NCBI RefSeq assembly: GCF_003610775.1
Contig: NZ_RAQO01000012.1
Location: 1-39,425 of the forward strand
Reading direction: 5' to 3'
Source of the DNA: Alginatibacterium sediminis
Lineage (GTDB): Bacteria; Pseudomonadota; Gammaproteobacteria; Enterobacterales; Celerinatantimonadaceae
Length of the DNA: 39,425 nucleotides
The notes beneath the pieces are model-generated. The model was given only the letters and a program-made list of their open reading frames with translations. It ran no database searches and was not told where the DNA came from. The first letter of the stretch is position 1. Each line of letters opens with the position of its first letter. Positions 7,973 through 16,407 of the stretch are shown piece by piece. The position numbers and the translations under genes are program-made.

Positions 7973-10390
7973 CTAGGCATGACCAAGCTTTACCATAAGG
8001 CTCACTAAGTCGGCTTGAATTGCACCAGCCGTTACTTCTTTACCAGCGCCCGGGCCACGAATAAGTAAGGGGTTGCTTTGATACCAATTACTATGGATCG
8101 CTACTACATTGTCACATGGGTTTAACCCAACGAATGCATGCTTTGGGTCTAATTGCGAAAGTCCAACTTGTCCTTCACCTTTGATATCTATATGCCCGGT
8201 ATAACGAATAGCTTTCACCTGAGCTTGAGCTGCATGCAATCGCTCCGCCATTGGTTCATCTAGTTCATCTAAGCGACGCATAAAGTCTTCAAAACTTACA
8301 TTCCTAAGGTCTTCAGGTACCAGGTTTTCAACCGGAATATTGTCCAAGTCGATATCAAACTCTGACTCTCGCGCCAAAATTAGAAGCTTACGGGCAACAT
8401 CTTGGCCGCTAAGGTCTTCACGCGGATCAGGTTCGGTTAAGCCCTGTTGCCACGCGTCTCGCAATAATTGAGAGAAAGGTTTTTGACCATCGAAGTTTTC
8501 AAATAACCAACACAAGGTGCCTGAAAATACTCCAGACAGCGATTCGACCTTGTCGCCAGAGCGGCGTAAGGTACGAATACTATGTTGAATAGGTAAACCT
8601 GCGCCAACGGTTGCATTGTAAAGCCAAAAACTGCCATGTTCCTTGAACTGCTCAACCAAAGGATGGTAAAAATCAGGTTCACTTGCACCTGCATATTTAT
8701 TAGCAGAAATCACATGTAAACCGCGACGTGCAAACTCAGGATAATAACGGCTGAGGCTTTCACTTGCCGTTAAGTCAACAGCCACCAGCTCATCAAAAGG
8801 ATGTAATTCCAGTTTTTCTAGCAACTCAGTCCACAAAAAGCTTTGACCTTCAAAAGGCTCTTGCAGGCAATGTTCCACATCTAAACCCGAATAGTCGAGA
8901 AGACCACCCTTACTATTAAATACTCCCGCAAGCGTTAAGCTGACATGATGGTCTTTTTTTATCTGTGTTACTTGTTTTTCAAATAAGCGCAGCCAAGTTG
9001 CACCGACATTACCGCGTCCAAAGGCAATCACACCCAAACGCAAGGCTTGCTTAAACATGGTTGAATGCAATGATTTAAGTAACGGCTCCAAGCTAGCTTT
9101 AGCAATCACCGCGGTTAAGCTGAGCTTGTCGGGGCTTGAGTAAACAAACTCTAATGATTGTTCAGCAACCTCACGGTAAAACCGATAACAGTGCTGCGGA
9201 TTCTCAGTGACACAATTTCCGACTAAGGCTAGCAGTGAATAGCCCTCACGATAACGAATGTCTGACACAGATAATTGCTGCTGATGTTGGAGTAACTCCA
9301 GTGCTTCTGCCGCTAAATCAAGTCTATACGCGAGTTGTAACCGCCCATTATCCAAGTTTAAGTGCTTGGTTGCCGGTGCAAGTTGATGGCTAGCCAAATA
9401 ACTTAACAACTGTTCGCTATCTGTAGCGGCATCTCCCACCAATTTCAGTTCAATCAGGGCAACATCATCAACAGCAGTTACAATTTTTGCCCCTTGAGAC
9501 TTAAAATGCTGACGATGTACAACGGTTTGTCCGTCATCTGGAGCATAGCTGCAGCGAAGCGTGAGCCGTTGCCGCGAGCGATGTAATGGCTCTAAGGCTC
9601 GCGAATGCAATACGGGCGTACCAATACGCGTGAGCTCACTGGCTTCACTTAATGATAGTTTTTCTAGCAGTACCGCATCTTTAACTTGGCGAGGGTCTGC
9701 ACTATAAATGCCGGCAACATCGGACCAAATTGTGGTTGATGCCGCATCAGCCAAAGCGGCCAATTCTGTTGCGCTATAATCACTGCCGTTTCGACCCAAG
9801 GTTACGGTTCGTCCTTGTGAGTCACGCGCAATATATCCAGTAACCACTAAACGCTGTTGGCCTTTGCTCTTTAATATGCCACTTAGTAGCGGGGCACTGC
9901 TATGCGCATTTACTTGCGGCTGAGCACTAAATTCAGCTCTAAAAAACTCTCGAGAGTCTTGCCACAATGAGGGAACTGATAACTGCCGTAATAAAGCTGC
10001 AAGCAGACGCGCAGACCAGCGCTCTCCAAAGGATAATATTTGATTACGATTGAACTCATCTAAGGCGCCTTCAAGCAAGCTTCCTAACTCGTGGCGATCG
10101 GCTTCCAACTCCACTTTCAATTCACTCGCGGACTCGCTATCAAGCAATTCGTCGATTAGGCCTCCTTGGTATTCAAACAAGGAGACTAACGCATCAACAG
10201 CGGCTTGATCACCTTGCTCGGCTAATTCAATGACACTGAGTAAACGGTTGGTGGTTTTGCCAGCTGCAGACACAACAATAAGATCGTTTTCGAAGGTATG
10301 TTGCTGCACAATCGAGGCGACTCGTCTAAAGCAGCTTGGGTCTGCAAGGCTACTCCCGCCAAATTTGTGAACATGTCGATTTAAATGCAT
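7973..10390 (-). CDS. metL: bifunctional aspartokinase II / homoserine dehydrogenase II
   Basis: MetL phosphorylates aspartate and later reduces aspartate semialdehyde to homoserine for methionine synthesis. It is 805 residues long, close to E. coli MetL (810). The kinase domain (about 1-290) opens with HKFGGSSLA and has TLGRNGSDYSA and the WSDVAGIYSADPR motif. A degenerate ACT-like region follows (about 305-445). The dehydrogenase domain (about 455-805) has the NAD(P) motif FGRGNVGATW, ANKYAG and LSGVFSGTLCWLF, plus the conserved EPDPREDLSGQDVARKL block. Second gene of the metB-metL operon, 45 bases after metB, under met-box control. I assign MetL rather than ThrA because of this neighbourhood. 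Confidence 0.95.
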   Translation of the reverse strand: MHLNRHVHKFGGSSLADPSCFRRVASIVQQHTFENDLIVVSAAGKTTNRLLSVIELAEQGDQAAVDALVSLFEYQGGLIDELLDSESASELKVELEADRHELGSLLEGALDEFNRNQILSFGERWSARLLAALLRQLSVPSLWQDSREFFRAEFSAQPQVNAHSSAPLLSGILKSKGQQRLVVTGYIARDSQGRTVTLGRNGSDYSATELAALADAASTTIWSDVAGIYSADPRQVKDAVLLEKLSLSEASELTRIGTPVLHSRALEPLHRSRQRLTLRCSYAPDDGQTVVHRQHFKSQGAKIVTAVDDVALIELKLVGDAATDSEQLLSYLASHQLAPATKHLNLDNGRLQLAYRLDLAAEALELLQHQQQLSVSDIRYREGYSLLALVGNCVTENPQHCYRFYREVAEQSLEFVYSSPDKLSLTAVIAKASLEPLLKSLHSTMFKQALRLGVIAFGRGNVGATWLRLFEKQVTQIKKDHHVSLTLAGVFNSKGGLLDYSGLDVEHCLQEPFEGQSFLWTELLEKLELHPFDELVAVDLTASESLSRYYPEFARRGLHVISANKYAGASEPDFYHPLVEQFKEHGSFWLYNATVGAGLPIQHSIRTLRRSGDKVESLSGVFSGTLCWLFENFDGQKPFSQLLRDAWQQGLTEPDPREDLSGQDVARKLLILARESEFDIDLDNIPVENLVPEDLRNVSFEDFMRRLDELDEPMAERLHAAQAQVKAIRYTGHIDIKGEGQVGLSQLDPKHAFVGLNPCDNVVAIHSNWYQSNPLLIRGPGAGKEVTAGAIQADLVSLMVKLGHA

Positions 10391-10435
10391 GGCTTACTCT
10401 TTATCGTTATCAGTGTTATTTAAAATAGGCTTACG

Positions 10436-11593
10436 TTACGCAATTCTAGCAAATGCTTGAGCTAAATCGGCGACTAAGTCGTGGCCATCTTCGAGACCTA
10501 CTGACAGGCGTATCAAGCGCTGCGATACGCCCGCATTTTCAAGTGCTTCTTCTGACATAGCCGCATGTGTCATGGTTGCAGGGTGACAAACCAAACTCTC
10601 GACACCACCTAAGGACTCCGCCAAAGAAAACAATTCTAAACTAGCGAGTAACAGTTTCATTTGATCAAGGTCCATCGCCAATTCAAAACTGAGCATGCCA
10701 CCGAATCCTGCTTGCTGTTTTTTAGCTAATTGATGACCTGGGTCTGACTCAAGACCGGGATAGTAGACATGGCTTACCCAAGGATTGTCAGTCAAGTAGT
10801 GAGCTAATTGTAAGGCGTTTTCTTGATGCGTTCGCATGCGTACATTAAGCGTACGCAAACCGCGTAAAATAAGGTAGGAATCAAACGCCCCGCCAGTTAA
10901 GCCCAAACAGTTCGCCCACCATGAGAGTTTTTCAGCTAATTCAGGGTCTTTACTAACCACAACTCCGGCAACCACGTCCGAATGGCCATTAAGGTATTTA
11001 GTAGCTGAATGCACAACGATATCTGCCCCGAGCAGCAATGGTTGCTGTAACGCTGGTGACAAAAATGTGTTATCAACAGCTATCAAAGCACCAACGCTTT
11101 TAGCCATCGAACAAATTTTTTGAACGTCCACAATGCGCAATAAAGGATTACTTGGTGTCTCTAACCAAACTAAGCGCGGGTTTCGCTCTAAAGCTTTTTG
11201 CAGCTCGCTTTCATTACTTTGGTCAATAAAAACGACTTCAAATGCCCCTTTTTTGGCCAAACTATCGAATAGTCGGTAACTACCACCATAACAATCGTGA
11301 GGAGCGATTAGCAGATCACCAGGGTTAAGCAATGCTGTTACTAGGTTCACTGCCGACATGCCTGTATTGGTGATAACCGAATCACAGCCACCCTCAAGCT
11401 TAGTCATCGCTTCAGCTAACACGCTGCGAGTTGGGTTACCGCTGCGGCTGTAGTCAAAGTCGCGCTTTTGATCGAAACCTTTAAATGCGTAGTTGGTTGA
11501 TAAATAGATAGGAGGTACAACCGCACCTTGCGCAGGATCAGATTCGATTCCGGTTCGAACGGCAAGCGTTGCAGCTTGCAATGGGCGACTCAT
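10436..11593 (-). CDS. metB: cystathionine gamma-synthase MetB
   Basis: MetB joins O-succinylhomoserine (or acetylhomoserine) and cysteine to give cystathionine. It is PLP-dependent and cytoplasmic. The protein has 385 residues from the chosen start MSRPLQAATL. Landmarks are DYSRSGNPTR, the GMSAVN phosphate-binding region, IAVDNTFLSP, and the PLP lysine in VHSATKYLNGHSD (about residue 198). The start at 11593 has AAGG nine bases upstream. A reading from 11656 would run into the met boxes and is rejected. First gene of the operon, divergent from metJ. Confidence 0.95.
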   Translation of the reverse strand: MSRPLQAATLAVRTGIESDPAQGAVVPPIYLSTNYAFKGFDQKRDFDYSRSGNPTRSVLAEAMTKLEGGCDSVITNTGMSAVNLVTALLNPGDLLIAPHDCYGGSYRLFDSLAKKGAFEVVFIDQSNESELQKALERNPRLVWLETPSNPLLRIVDVQKICSMAKSVGALIAVDNTFLSPALQQPLLLGADIVVHSATKYLNGHSDVVAGVVVSKDPELAEKLSWWANCLGLTGGAFDSYLILRGLRTLNVRMRTHQENALQLAHYLTDNPWVSHVYYPGLESDPGHQLAKKQQAGFGGMLSFELAMDLDQMKLLLASLELFSLAESLGGVESLVCHPATMTHAAMSEEALENAGVSQRLIRLSVGLEDGHDLVADLAQAFARIA

Positions 11594-11625
11594 AGCATCA
11601 GCCTTAATTAAATACGAATAAGAGC

Positions 11626-11676
11626 ACTCTACCATCGCAAATCTAGACGTCAACACTTCTGGACGTCTAAATGTCT
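11626..11676 (-). promoter_or_regulatory. metB promoter with four tandem met boxes (MetJ operator)
   Basis: Four contiguous 8-base units match the met box AGACGTCT to different degrees: AGACGTCA (11645-11652), ACACTTCT (11653-11660), GGACGTCT (11661-11668) and AAATGTCT (11669-11676). They cover the TTGACG -35 (11648-11653, minus strand), which pairs with a TAGAGT -10 (11626-11631) at 16-base spacing. MetJ with S-adenosylmethionine should block polymerase here. Confidence 0.88.
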
Positions 11677-11687
11677 ACCCCTATGGA

Positions 11688-11715
11688 TTGCTAAATCAAA
11701 TTACGCTGATACAAT
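11688..11715 (+). promoter_or_regulatory. probable metJ promoter
   Basis: TTGCTA (11688-11693) and TACAAT (11710-11715) are 16 bases apart. The -35 begins 12 bases beyond the last met box, so metJ is likely autoregulated from the same operator array. Confidence 0.5.
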
Positions 11716-11744
11716 AAGCGCAGGTTTGAATAAAGAATAATACT

Positions 11745-12017
11745 ATGTCGACAGATTGGAATGGCGAGTGGATAAGCCCTTACGCCGAACACGGTAAGAA
11801 AAGCGAACAAGTAAAAAAGATCACCGTATCTATCCCATTAAAAGTATTAAAAATACTCACCGATGAACGTACGCGTCGCCAAGTTAATAATTTGCGTCAC
11901 GCCACCAATAGTGAGTTACTTTGTGAAGCGTTTCTACACGCTTACACTGGACAGCCACTTCCAGACGATGAAGATCTACAAAAAGATCGCATCGAAGAAA
12001 TTCCGCAGCCGAAATAG
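11745..12017 (+). CDS. metJ: methionine regulon repressor MetJ (short C-terminus)
   Basis: MetJ is a ribbon-helix-helix repressor that binds met boxes with S-adenosylmethionine as corepressor. Residues about 8-75 are almost the same as I recall for E. coli MetJ, including the DNA-contacting strand [15 protein letters not shown] and the segment [20 protein letters not shown]. The protein has only 90 residues, whereas E. coli MetJ has 105. The final segment after the DEIP-like EEIP motif is absent, and none of the three frames after the stop encodes it because the terminator begins at once. This is a natural short end, not a visible frameshift. Divergent from metB. Confidence 0.95.
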   Translation: MSTDWNGEWISPYAEHGKKSEQVKKITVSIPLKVLKILTDERTRRQVNNLRHATNSELLCEAFLHAYTGQPLPDDEDLQKDRIEEIPQPK

Positions 12018-12032
12018 ACTTTTTTGAATGTA

Positions 12033-12058
12033 AAAACAGCGGCCTAGGCCGCTGTTTT
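12033..12058. terminator. bidirectional terminator between metJ and maeB
   Basis: A perfect 26-base palindrome with a GC-rich core (ACAGCGGCC and its complement) is flanked by A4 and T4. It lies 16 bases after metJ and 27 bases after the stop of the convergent maeB. Confidence 0.88.
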
Positions 12059-12084
12059 GGTATTGCTTACATCTGATTTGAGCA

Positions 12085-13332
12085 CTAAAGCTCAGACATG
12101 TAGTTATCGGGTAATTCAATGCGAGCAACGCCGGATTCAACGGCCGCTTGAGCAACCGCTTTGGCAACTCGTGGTAATAAACGTGGGTCCATCGGTTTCG
12201 GAATTATGTATTCGCGACCGAACTCCAAATGACTTACCCCTGCAGCTGCTAGAACTTCGCTAGGAACACTCAACTTGGCCACTTCTCGTATTGCATTCAC
12301 CGCCGCAACTTTCATAGCATTGTTGATTGTTTTTGCACGTGCATCTAAGGCACCGCGGAAAATAAATGGAAAACAGAGTACGTTATTCACCTGATTAGGA
12401 TAATCACTACGTCCTGTTGCCATAATCAAATCATCACGAACCGCATGTGCAAGCTCTGGCTTAATTTCTGGATCTGGATTTGAACAAGCAAAAATAACTG
12501 GTTTATCCGCCATTAGTGCTACGGCTTCAGGTGGTAAAACGTCTGGACCTGATACTCCGACAAACACATCGGCTCCCTCGATAACATCTTCGAGAGTACG
12601 CATATCGGTGTTGTTGGCGAATAAGGTTTTATACTCGTTTAAATCGTCGCGACGGGTATGAATCACGCCTTTACGATCTAACATGTAGATTTTCTCACGC
12701 ATCGCACCACACTTGATCAAGAGTTCCATACAGGCTATCGCTGCTGCTCCCGCTCCCATACAAACGATGATCGCGTCTTCTATGTTTTTGCCTTGAATTT
12801 CCAAAGCGTTGAGCATACCAGCGGCAGTTACGATTGCGGTTCCATGCTGGTCGTCATGGAATACCGGTACGTTACAGCGTTCAACCAAAGCCTTTTCAAT
12901 AACGAAACACTCTGGTGCTTTAATATCTTCAAGATTAATACCGCCAAAGGTGTCAGCGATATTTGCGACCGTATCAATGAATTCTTCGGTGCTGCGATGT
13001 GTCACTTCGATATCAATCGCATCCAAGTTGGCAAAGCGCTTAAATAATAAAGCTTTACCTTCCATCACTGGTTTAGAAGCCAGTGGGCCCAAGTTACCAA
13101 GACCCAAAATTGCGGTGCCGTTAGAGATAACAGCAACTAAATTGCCCTTTGCGGTGTATTTGTAGGCATTGTCTGGGTCATCGGCGATTTCTCGCACCGG
13201 CTCTGCAACACCTGGACTATACGCTAAGGCCAAATCGTGGGCGGTTTCGGCACTTTTTGTAAGCTCAATTGCAATTTTACCGGGAGTCGGATGAGCATGA
13301 TAATGAAGGGCTTGTTCTCTGAGGTCGGTCAT
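12085..13332 (-). CDS. maeB: malic enzyme, short MaeB-type
   Basis: The enzyme decarboxylates malate to pyruvate with reduction of NAD(P). The protein has 415 residues and corresponds to the N-terminal malic domains only; the phosphotransacetylase-like C-terminal half of E. coli MaeB (759 residues) is absent. Motifs include AYSPGVAEP (catalytic Tyr about 38), EGKALLFK (catalytic Lys about 93), EDIKAPECF with metal-binding acids, HDDQHGTA, and the nucleotide fold VCMGAGAAAIA. Cofactor preference cannot be read safely. ATG 13332 has AGGA upstream. A symmetrical CRP-like dyad lies 40 bases upstream. Confidence 0.92.
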   Translation of the reverse strand: MTDLREQALHYHAHPTPGKIAIELTKSAETAHDLALAYSPGVAEPVREIADDPDNAYKYTAKGNLVAVISNGTAILGLGNLGPLASKPVMEGKALLFKRFANLDAIDIEVTHRSTEEFIDTVANIADTFGGINLEDIKAPECFVIEKALVERCNVPVFHDDQHGTAIVTAAGMLNALEIQGKNIEDAIIVCMGAGAAAIACMELLIKCGAMREKIYMLDRKGVIHTRRDDLNEYKTLFANNTDMRTLEDVIEGADVFVGVSGPDVLPPEAVALMADKPVIFACSNPDPEIKPELAHAVRDDLIMATGRSDYPNQVNNVLCFPFIFRGALDARAKTINNAMKVAAVNAIREVAKLSVPSEVLAAAGVSHLEFGREYIIPKPMDPRLLPRVAKAVAQAAVESGVARIELPDNYMSEL

Positions 13333-13371
13333 GGGTAGTTCCTAGGTTTCTTATTGTTATAGTTTTTTATA

Positions 13372-13393
13372 GAACGTGACGAACATCACGTTC
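13372..13393. promoter_or_regulatory. CRP-like dyad upstream of maeB
   Basis: GAACGTGA (13372-13379) and TCACGTTC (13386-13393) form a perfect 8-base inverted repeat around 6 bases. The CGTGA-N6-TCACG layout resembles a CRP/FNR-family site with C/G in place of T/A at the outer position. Candidate -10 boxes TATAAA (13366-13371) and TATAAC (13356-13361) lie on the maeB side, so the dyad overlaps the expected -35 zone. Confidence 0.5.
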
Positions 13394-13543
13394 ACTTGCT
13401 GATGTTATGCGAAATAAAAGGCGAGCAAAAGCAGAATTTAAGCTAAAAGATAAAATAACTTAACATTTTCATAACAAGTGGGTGTTTACACTATCTAAGC
13501 GGGGTTTAGTAGTTATAACGATGGTGATCAACAGGCAATAAAA

Positions 13544-13561
13544 AAGCGCCCTTAGGCGCTT
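13544..13561 (-). terminator. rho-independent terminator of rpmE
   Basis: Stem AAGCGCC (13544-13550) pairs with GGCGCTT (13555-13561), loop of 4. On the minus strand it is followed by TTTTTATT. It starts 22 bases after the rpmE stop. Confidence 0.85.
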
Positions 13562-13583
13562 CTTCTGCAATATTGGGTAAGAA

Positions 13584-13799
13584 TTACTTCTTGCCACCAA
13601 GTACTGCGAATTTTTTGTTGAAACGATCAACACGACCACCAGTATCAACTACACGTTGCTTACCAGTATAGAACGGGTGACATTTGTCACATACGTCCAA
13701 AAACATCTCGCCAGAACGAGTTGATTGAGTTTCGATTACGTTGCCGCAAGAACAAGTTGCTTTAAGTACTGCGTACTCAGGATGGATACTATCTTTCAT
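13584..13799 (-). CDS. rpmE: 50S ribosomal protein L31 (bL31), zinc form
   Basis: This 71-residue ribosomal protein forms part of the bridge between the subunits. The four zinc cysteines are present (Cys16, Cys18, Cys37, Cys40), making this the C+ paralogue rather than the zinc-free YkgM type. It begins MKDSIHPEY as usual. Transcribed alone, divergent from priA, from a promoter about 115 bases upstream. Confidence 0.96.
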   Translation of the reverse strand: MKDSIHPEYAVLKATCSCGNVIETQSTRSGEMFLDVCDKCHPFYTGKQRVVDTGGRVDRFNKKFAVLGGKK

Positions 13800-13941
13800 G
13801 GGATTACCTCATATTGGGCCGTGTCGCCATCCAGTCACAGCAAGGAACCCCTATACCGCACCAAACACCACACGCAGAAACACTATCAGTGCCTACTAAA
13901 ATTAAGCTGCGGATAGTAATGGATCTATGCGTCACAAGCAA
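13800..13941 (-). promoter_or_regulatory. rpmE promoter and long 5' leader
   Basis: On the minus strand TTGCTT (13936-13941) and TACTAT (13913-13918) are separated by 17 bases. This places the transcript start near 13906 and leaves a leader of about 105 bases before the rpmE ATG. E. coli rpmE is known to be autoregulated through its leader, so a similar control is plausible. Confidence 0.5.
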
Positions 13942-13997
13942 GCAAATTTTGTGCAAAAATCCAACAGTAAACAAAGATATGATTCGATGCTTGGTTC

Positions 13998-14014
13998 AGG
14001 GTGCTACGCACCCT
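13998..14014. repeat. small GC-rich hairpin upstream of priA
   Basis: AGGGTGC (13998-14004) pairs perfectly with GCACCCT (14008-14014) across TAC. There is no T-run, so it is probably not a terminator. It resembles the short dispersed palindromes common in the intergenic DNA of related genera; no second copy was seen in this window. Confidence 0.4.
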
Positions 14015-14047
14015 ACAATAGCCTCAACATAAATATTTAAATGGATA

Positions 14048-16258
14048 TTGAGCTTAGTGAAGTTCGTCCGCGTTGCTCTGCCGCTAAAACTACGTCGCAC
14101 CTTTGACTATCTAGTTCCTGAAGAACTCGATATTGCCTATGTTGGCGCACGTGTAAGGGTACCTTTTGGCTCTCGCCAACTGATAGGCATTGTCTTGGAA
14201 TACCTGTCCGAGAGTGAGTATGACCCGGAAAAGCTAAAGCCTATTATCGAATATTTAGATCACGAATCAATTTTTGAGCCGAACCTTGAGCAAGCATTGT
14301 GTTGGGCTAGTGAATACTACCACCACCCGCTTGGAGATGTGTTCAATCAAGCTTTACCGGTCGCCTTTCGCCAAGGCGCATCTTTATTGCCCCAAGATAA
14401 GACTGTGTTTCGCTTAAGCGAATTAGGATTAGTTACCAACAGCGAAGAATTAAAGCGTGCACCACTGCAACAACAATTATTAAAGCAATTGCAAACTGAA
14501 GCACGAGACATTAGCAACGCAGAACTTAAAGTGATGTGTGCAAGTCCAGCGCCGCGTAAAGCACTAATCGATAAAGGCTTGTTACTCAAACAGACTATTG
14601 CTTACAGCCCTAAGCCTTGGTCTAGTGACAAGGTTTTAGCCCAAGAACCACTGCAACTCAATACTCAGCAGGCCATTGCCGTTTCTAGTTTTAGCCAACT
14701 CTTAGGCCGCTTTGGATGTGCTTTGCTCGAAGGGGTCACCGGCTCAGGTAAAACAGAAGTTTATTTGCAACTAATCGAACTTGTCCTAAAAGCTCAACAA
14801 CAAGTCTTGGTCTTGGTTCCCGAAATATCACTCACGCCACAAACCATTGCTCGATTCGAGCAGCGTTTCAATGTGCCAATTGTCGCTATGCACTCTGGGC
14901 TTAATGATTCGCAACGTTTATTAGCTTGGCAACAGGCACGTTGTGGCGAAGCGGCACTAGTTATTGGAACCCGCTCTGCGGTATTTAGTTGCTTACCACA
15001 CCTTGGACTCATTGTTATCGATGAAGAGCATGACTCATCGTTCAAACAGCAAGAGAGCTTTCGTTATCACGCTCGCGACTTAGCCATTGTTCGGGCAAAG
15101 AATGCCAACGTACCTATTATTATGGGTAGCGCCACGCCCGCACTAGAGACGCTACATAATGCCATGAGCGGTCGCTATCATCATTTACATTTAGCCGAGC
15201 GTGCAGGTGGAGCAGTGATGGCTCGCCAGCGAGTCATCGATGTGCGCCACCAGCCGATGCAAGCAGGTTTGGCCCCGCAGCTTCTCAAGCAAATGCGCGA
15301 GCAACTAGAAGCTGGACATCAAGTAATGCTGTTTCTGAATCGTCGTGGTTATGCCCCCGCGCTGTTATGCCATGAGTGCGGCGCTGTTTGTACCTGTCCT
15401 CGCTGTGATGCCTTTTTTACTCTGCATCAAAAGGAACGTCATCTCGCTTGCCACCATTGCGGTAATCAACAAGCAATTGAGCGGCAATGCGGCGGCTGTG
15501 GTTCAACGAATCTAGTGACCACTGGACTTGGTACCGAACAAATAGAAAGCTTTTTGAGCGAATATTTCCCGCAGTACTCTATTGCACGGATCGATCGCGA
15601 TAGTACCCGCCGTAAAGGAAGCCTTGAACGACTGCTCACCGAAGTAAGTGAACGCCAGCATCAAATTTTGATTGGTACGCAAATGCTAGCTAAGGGGCAC
15701 CATTTCCCGCATGTAACCTTAGTAGCGCTGGTTGATGTGGACCACGCTTTGTATAGCAATGACTTTCGGTCGTCGGAAAAACTAGCGCAACTGGTCACGC
15801 AAGTTGCTGGTCGAGCCGGCCGCGGCGCTCAAAAAGGTGAAGTATTGCTGCAAAGCCATCACCCTGAACACGAGCTTTTGCAAGACTTAGTCAATAACGG
15901 CTATGCGCATTTCGCTAAGTTTGCCTTAAACGAGCGACAACAAACACAATTGCCACCAGCGAGCTTCCAAGCACTGTTTCGATTTTCAGCGATGCAATTA
16001 GATCAAGTTGAACAACTTAGTAACCAGCTATACCAACATATTATGTCACTTAGCGATCTAAACTGCTTAGTGCTGCCGCCCAACACCGCTCCGCAAGCAA
16101 GACTTGCTGGAAAGCATCGGATGCAGTTGTTACTGCAAGCCCAAACGCGTCCATTGTTGCATCGCGTATTACACCACAGCGTACACTATTTAGAGCATCA
16201 CCCTATGGCTAGAAAGGTACGTTGGTCTATCGATGTTGACCCCATCGATTTGTATTAG
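14048..16258 (+). CDS. priA: primosomal replication restart helicase PriA
   Basis: PriA is a 3'-to-5' helicase that reloads the replisome at stalled forks. The protein has 736 residues (E. coli 732). The N-terminal DNA-binding domain has RVALPLKLRRTFDYLVP. The helicase core has Walker A GVTGSGKTEVY (about 228-238), the DEEH box VIDEEHDSSF, GSATPALET, and the C-terminal motif VAGRAGRG. Between the helicase lobes lie eight cysteines in four CxxC-like pairs that hold two zinc ions. No ATG lies in frame near the start. TTG 14048 is the annotated option and GTG 14057 is an equally good one. Confidence 0.95.
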   Translation: MSLVKFVRVALPLKLRRTFDYLVPEELDIAYVGARVRVPFGSRQLIGIVLEYLSESEYDPEKLKPIIEYLDHESIFEPNLEQALCWASEYYHHPLGDVFNQALPVAFRQGASLLPQDKTVFRLSELGLVTNSEELKRAPLQQQLLKQLQTEARDISNAELKVMCASPAPRKALIDKGLLLKQTIAYSPKPWSSDKVLAQEPLQLNTQQAIAVSSFSQLLGRFGCALLEGVTGSGKTEVYLQLIELVLKAQQQVLVLVPEISLTPQTIARFEQRFNVPIVAMHSGLNDSQRLLAWQQARCGEAALVIGTRSAVFSCLPHLGLIVIDEEHDSSFKQQESFRYHARDLAIVRAKNANVPIIMGSATPALETLHNAMSGRYHHLHLAERAGGAVMARQRVIDVRHQPMQAGLAPQLLKQMREQLEAGHQVMLFLNRRGYAPALLCHECGAVCTCPRCDAFFTLHQKERHLACHHCGNQQAIERQCGGCGSTNLVTTGLGTEQIESFLSEYFPQYSIARIDRDSTRRKGSLERLLTEVSERQHQILIGTQMLAKGHHFPHVTLVALVDVDHALYSNDFRSSEKLAQLVTQVAGRAGRGAQKGEVLLQSHHPEHELLQDLVNNGYAHFAKFALNERQQTQLPPASFQALFRFSAMQLDQVEQLSNQLYQHIMSLSDLNCLVLPPNTAPQARLAGKHRMQLLLQAQTRPLLHRVLHHSVHYLEHHPMARKVRWSIDVDPIDLY

Positions 16259-16407
16259 CATGGCCATTGTTTTCGAGCTCAGAGCAGTCCGCAAAGCTAT
16301 CTAAAATAGCGAGACTAAATCAGCTGCAATAAAGGCTGATGTTTTATAGGAGTTTTGCTAAAATCTGTGACCCTGTTAAAAAATTTGAATCTTTGGTATT
16401 TCAGCGC

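Noticed and set aside
12809-13165. 118-codon plus-strand frame within maeB
   Set aside because: Antisense shadow of the conserved malic enzyme gene; no start signal.
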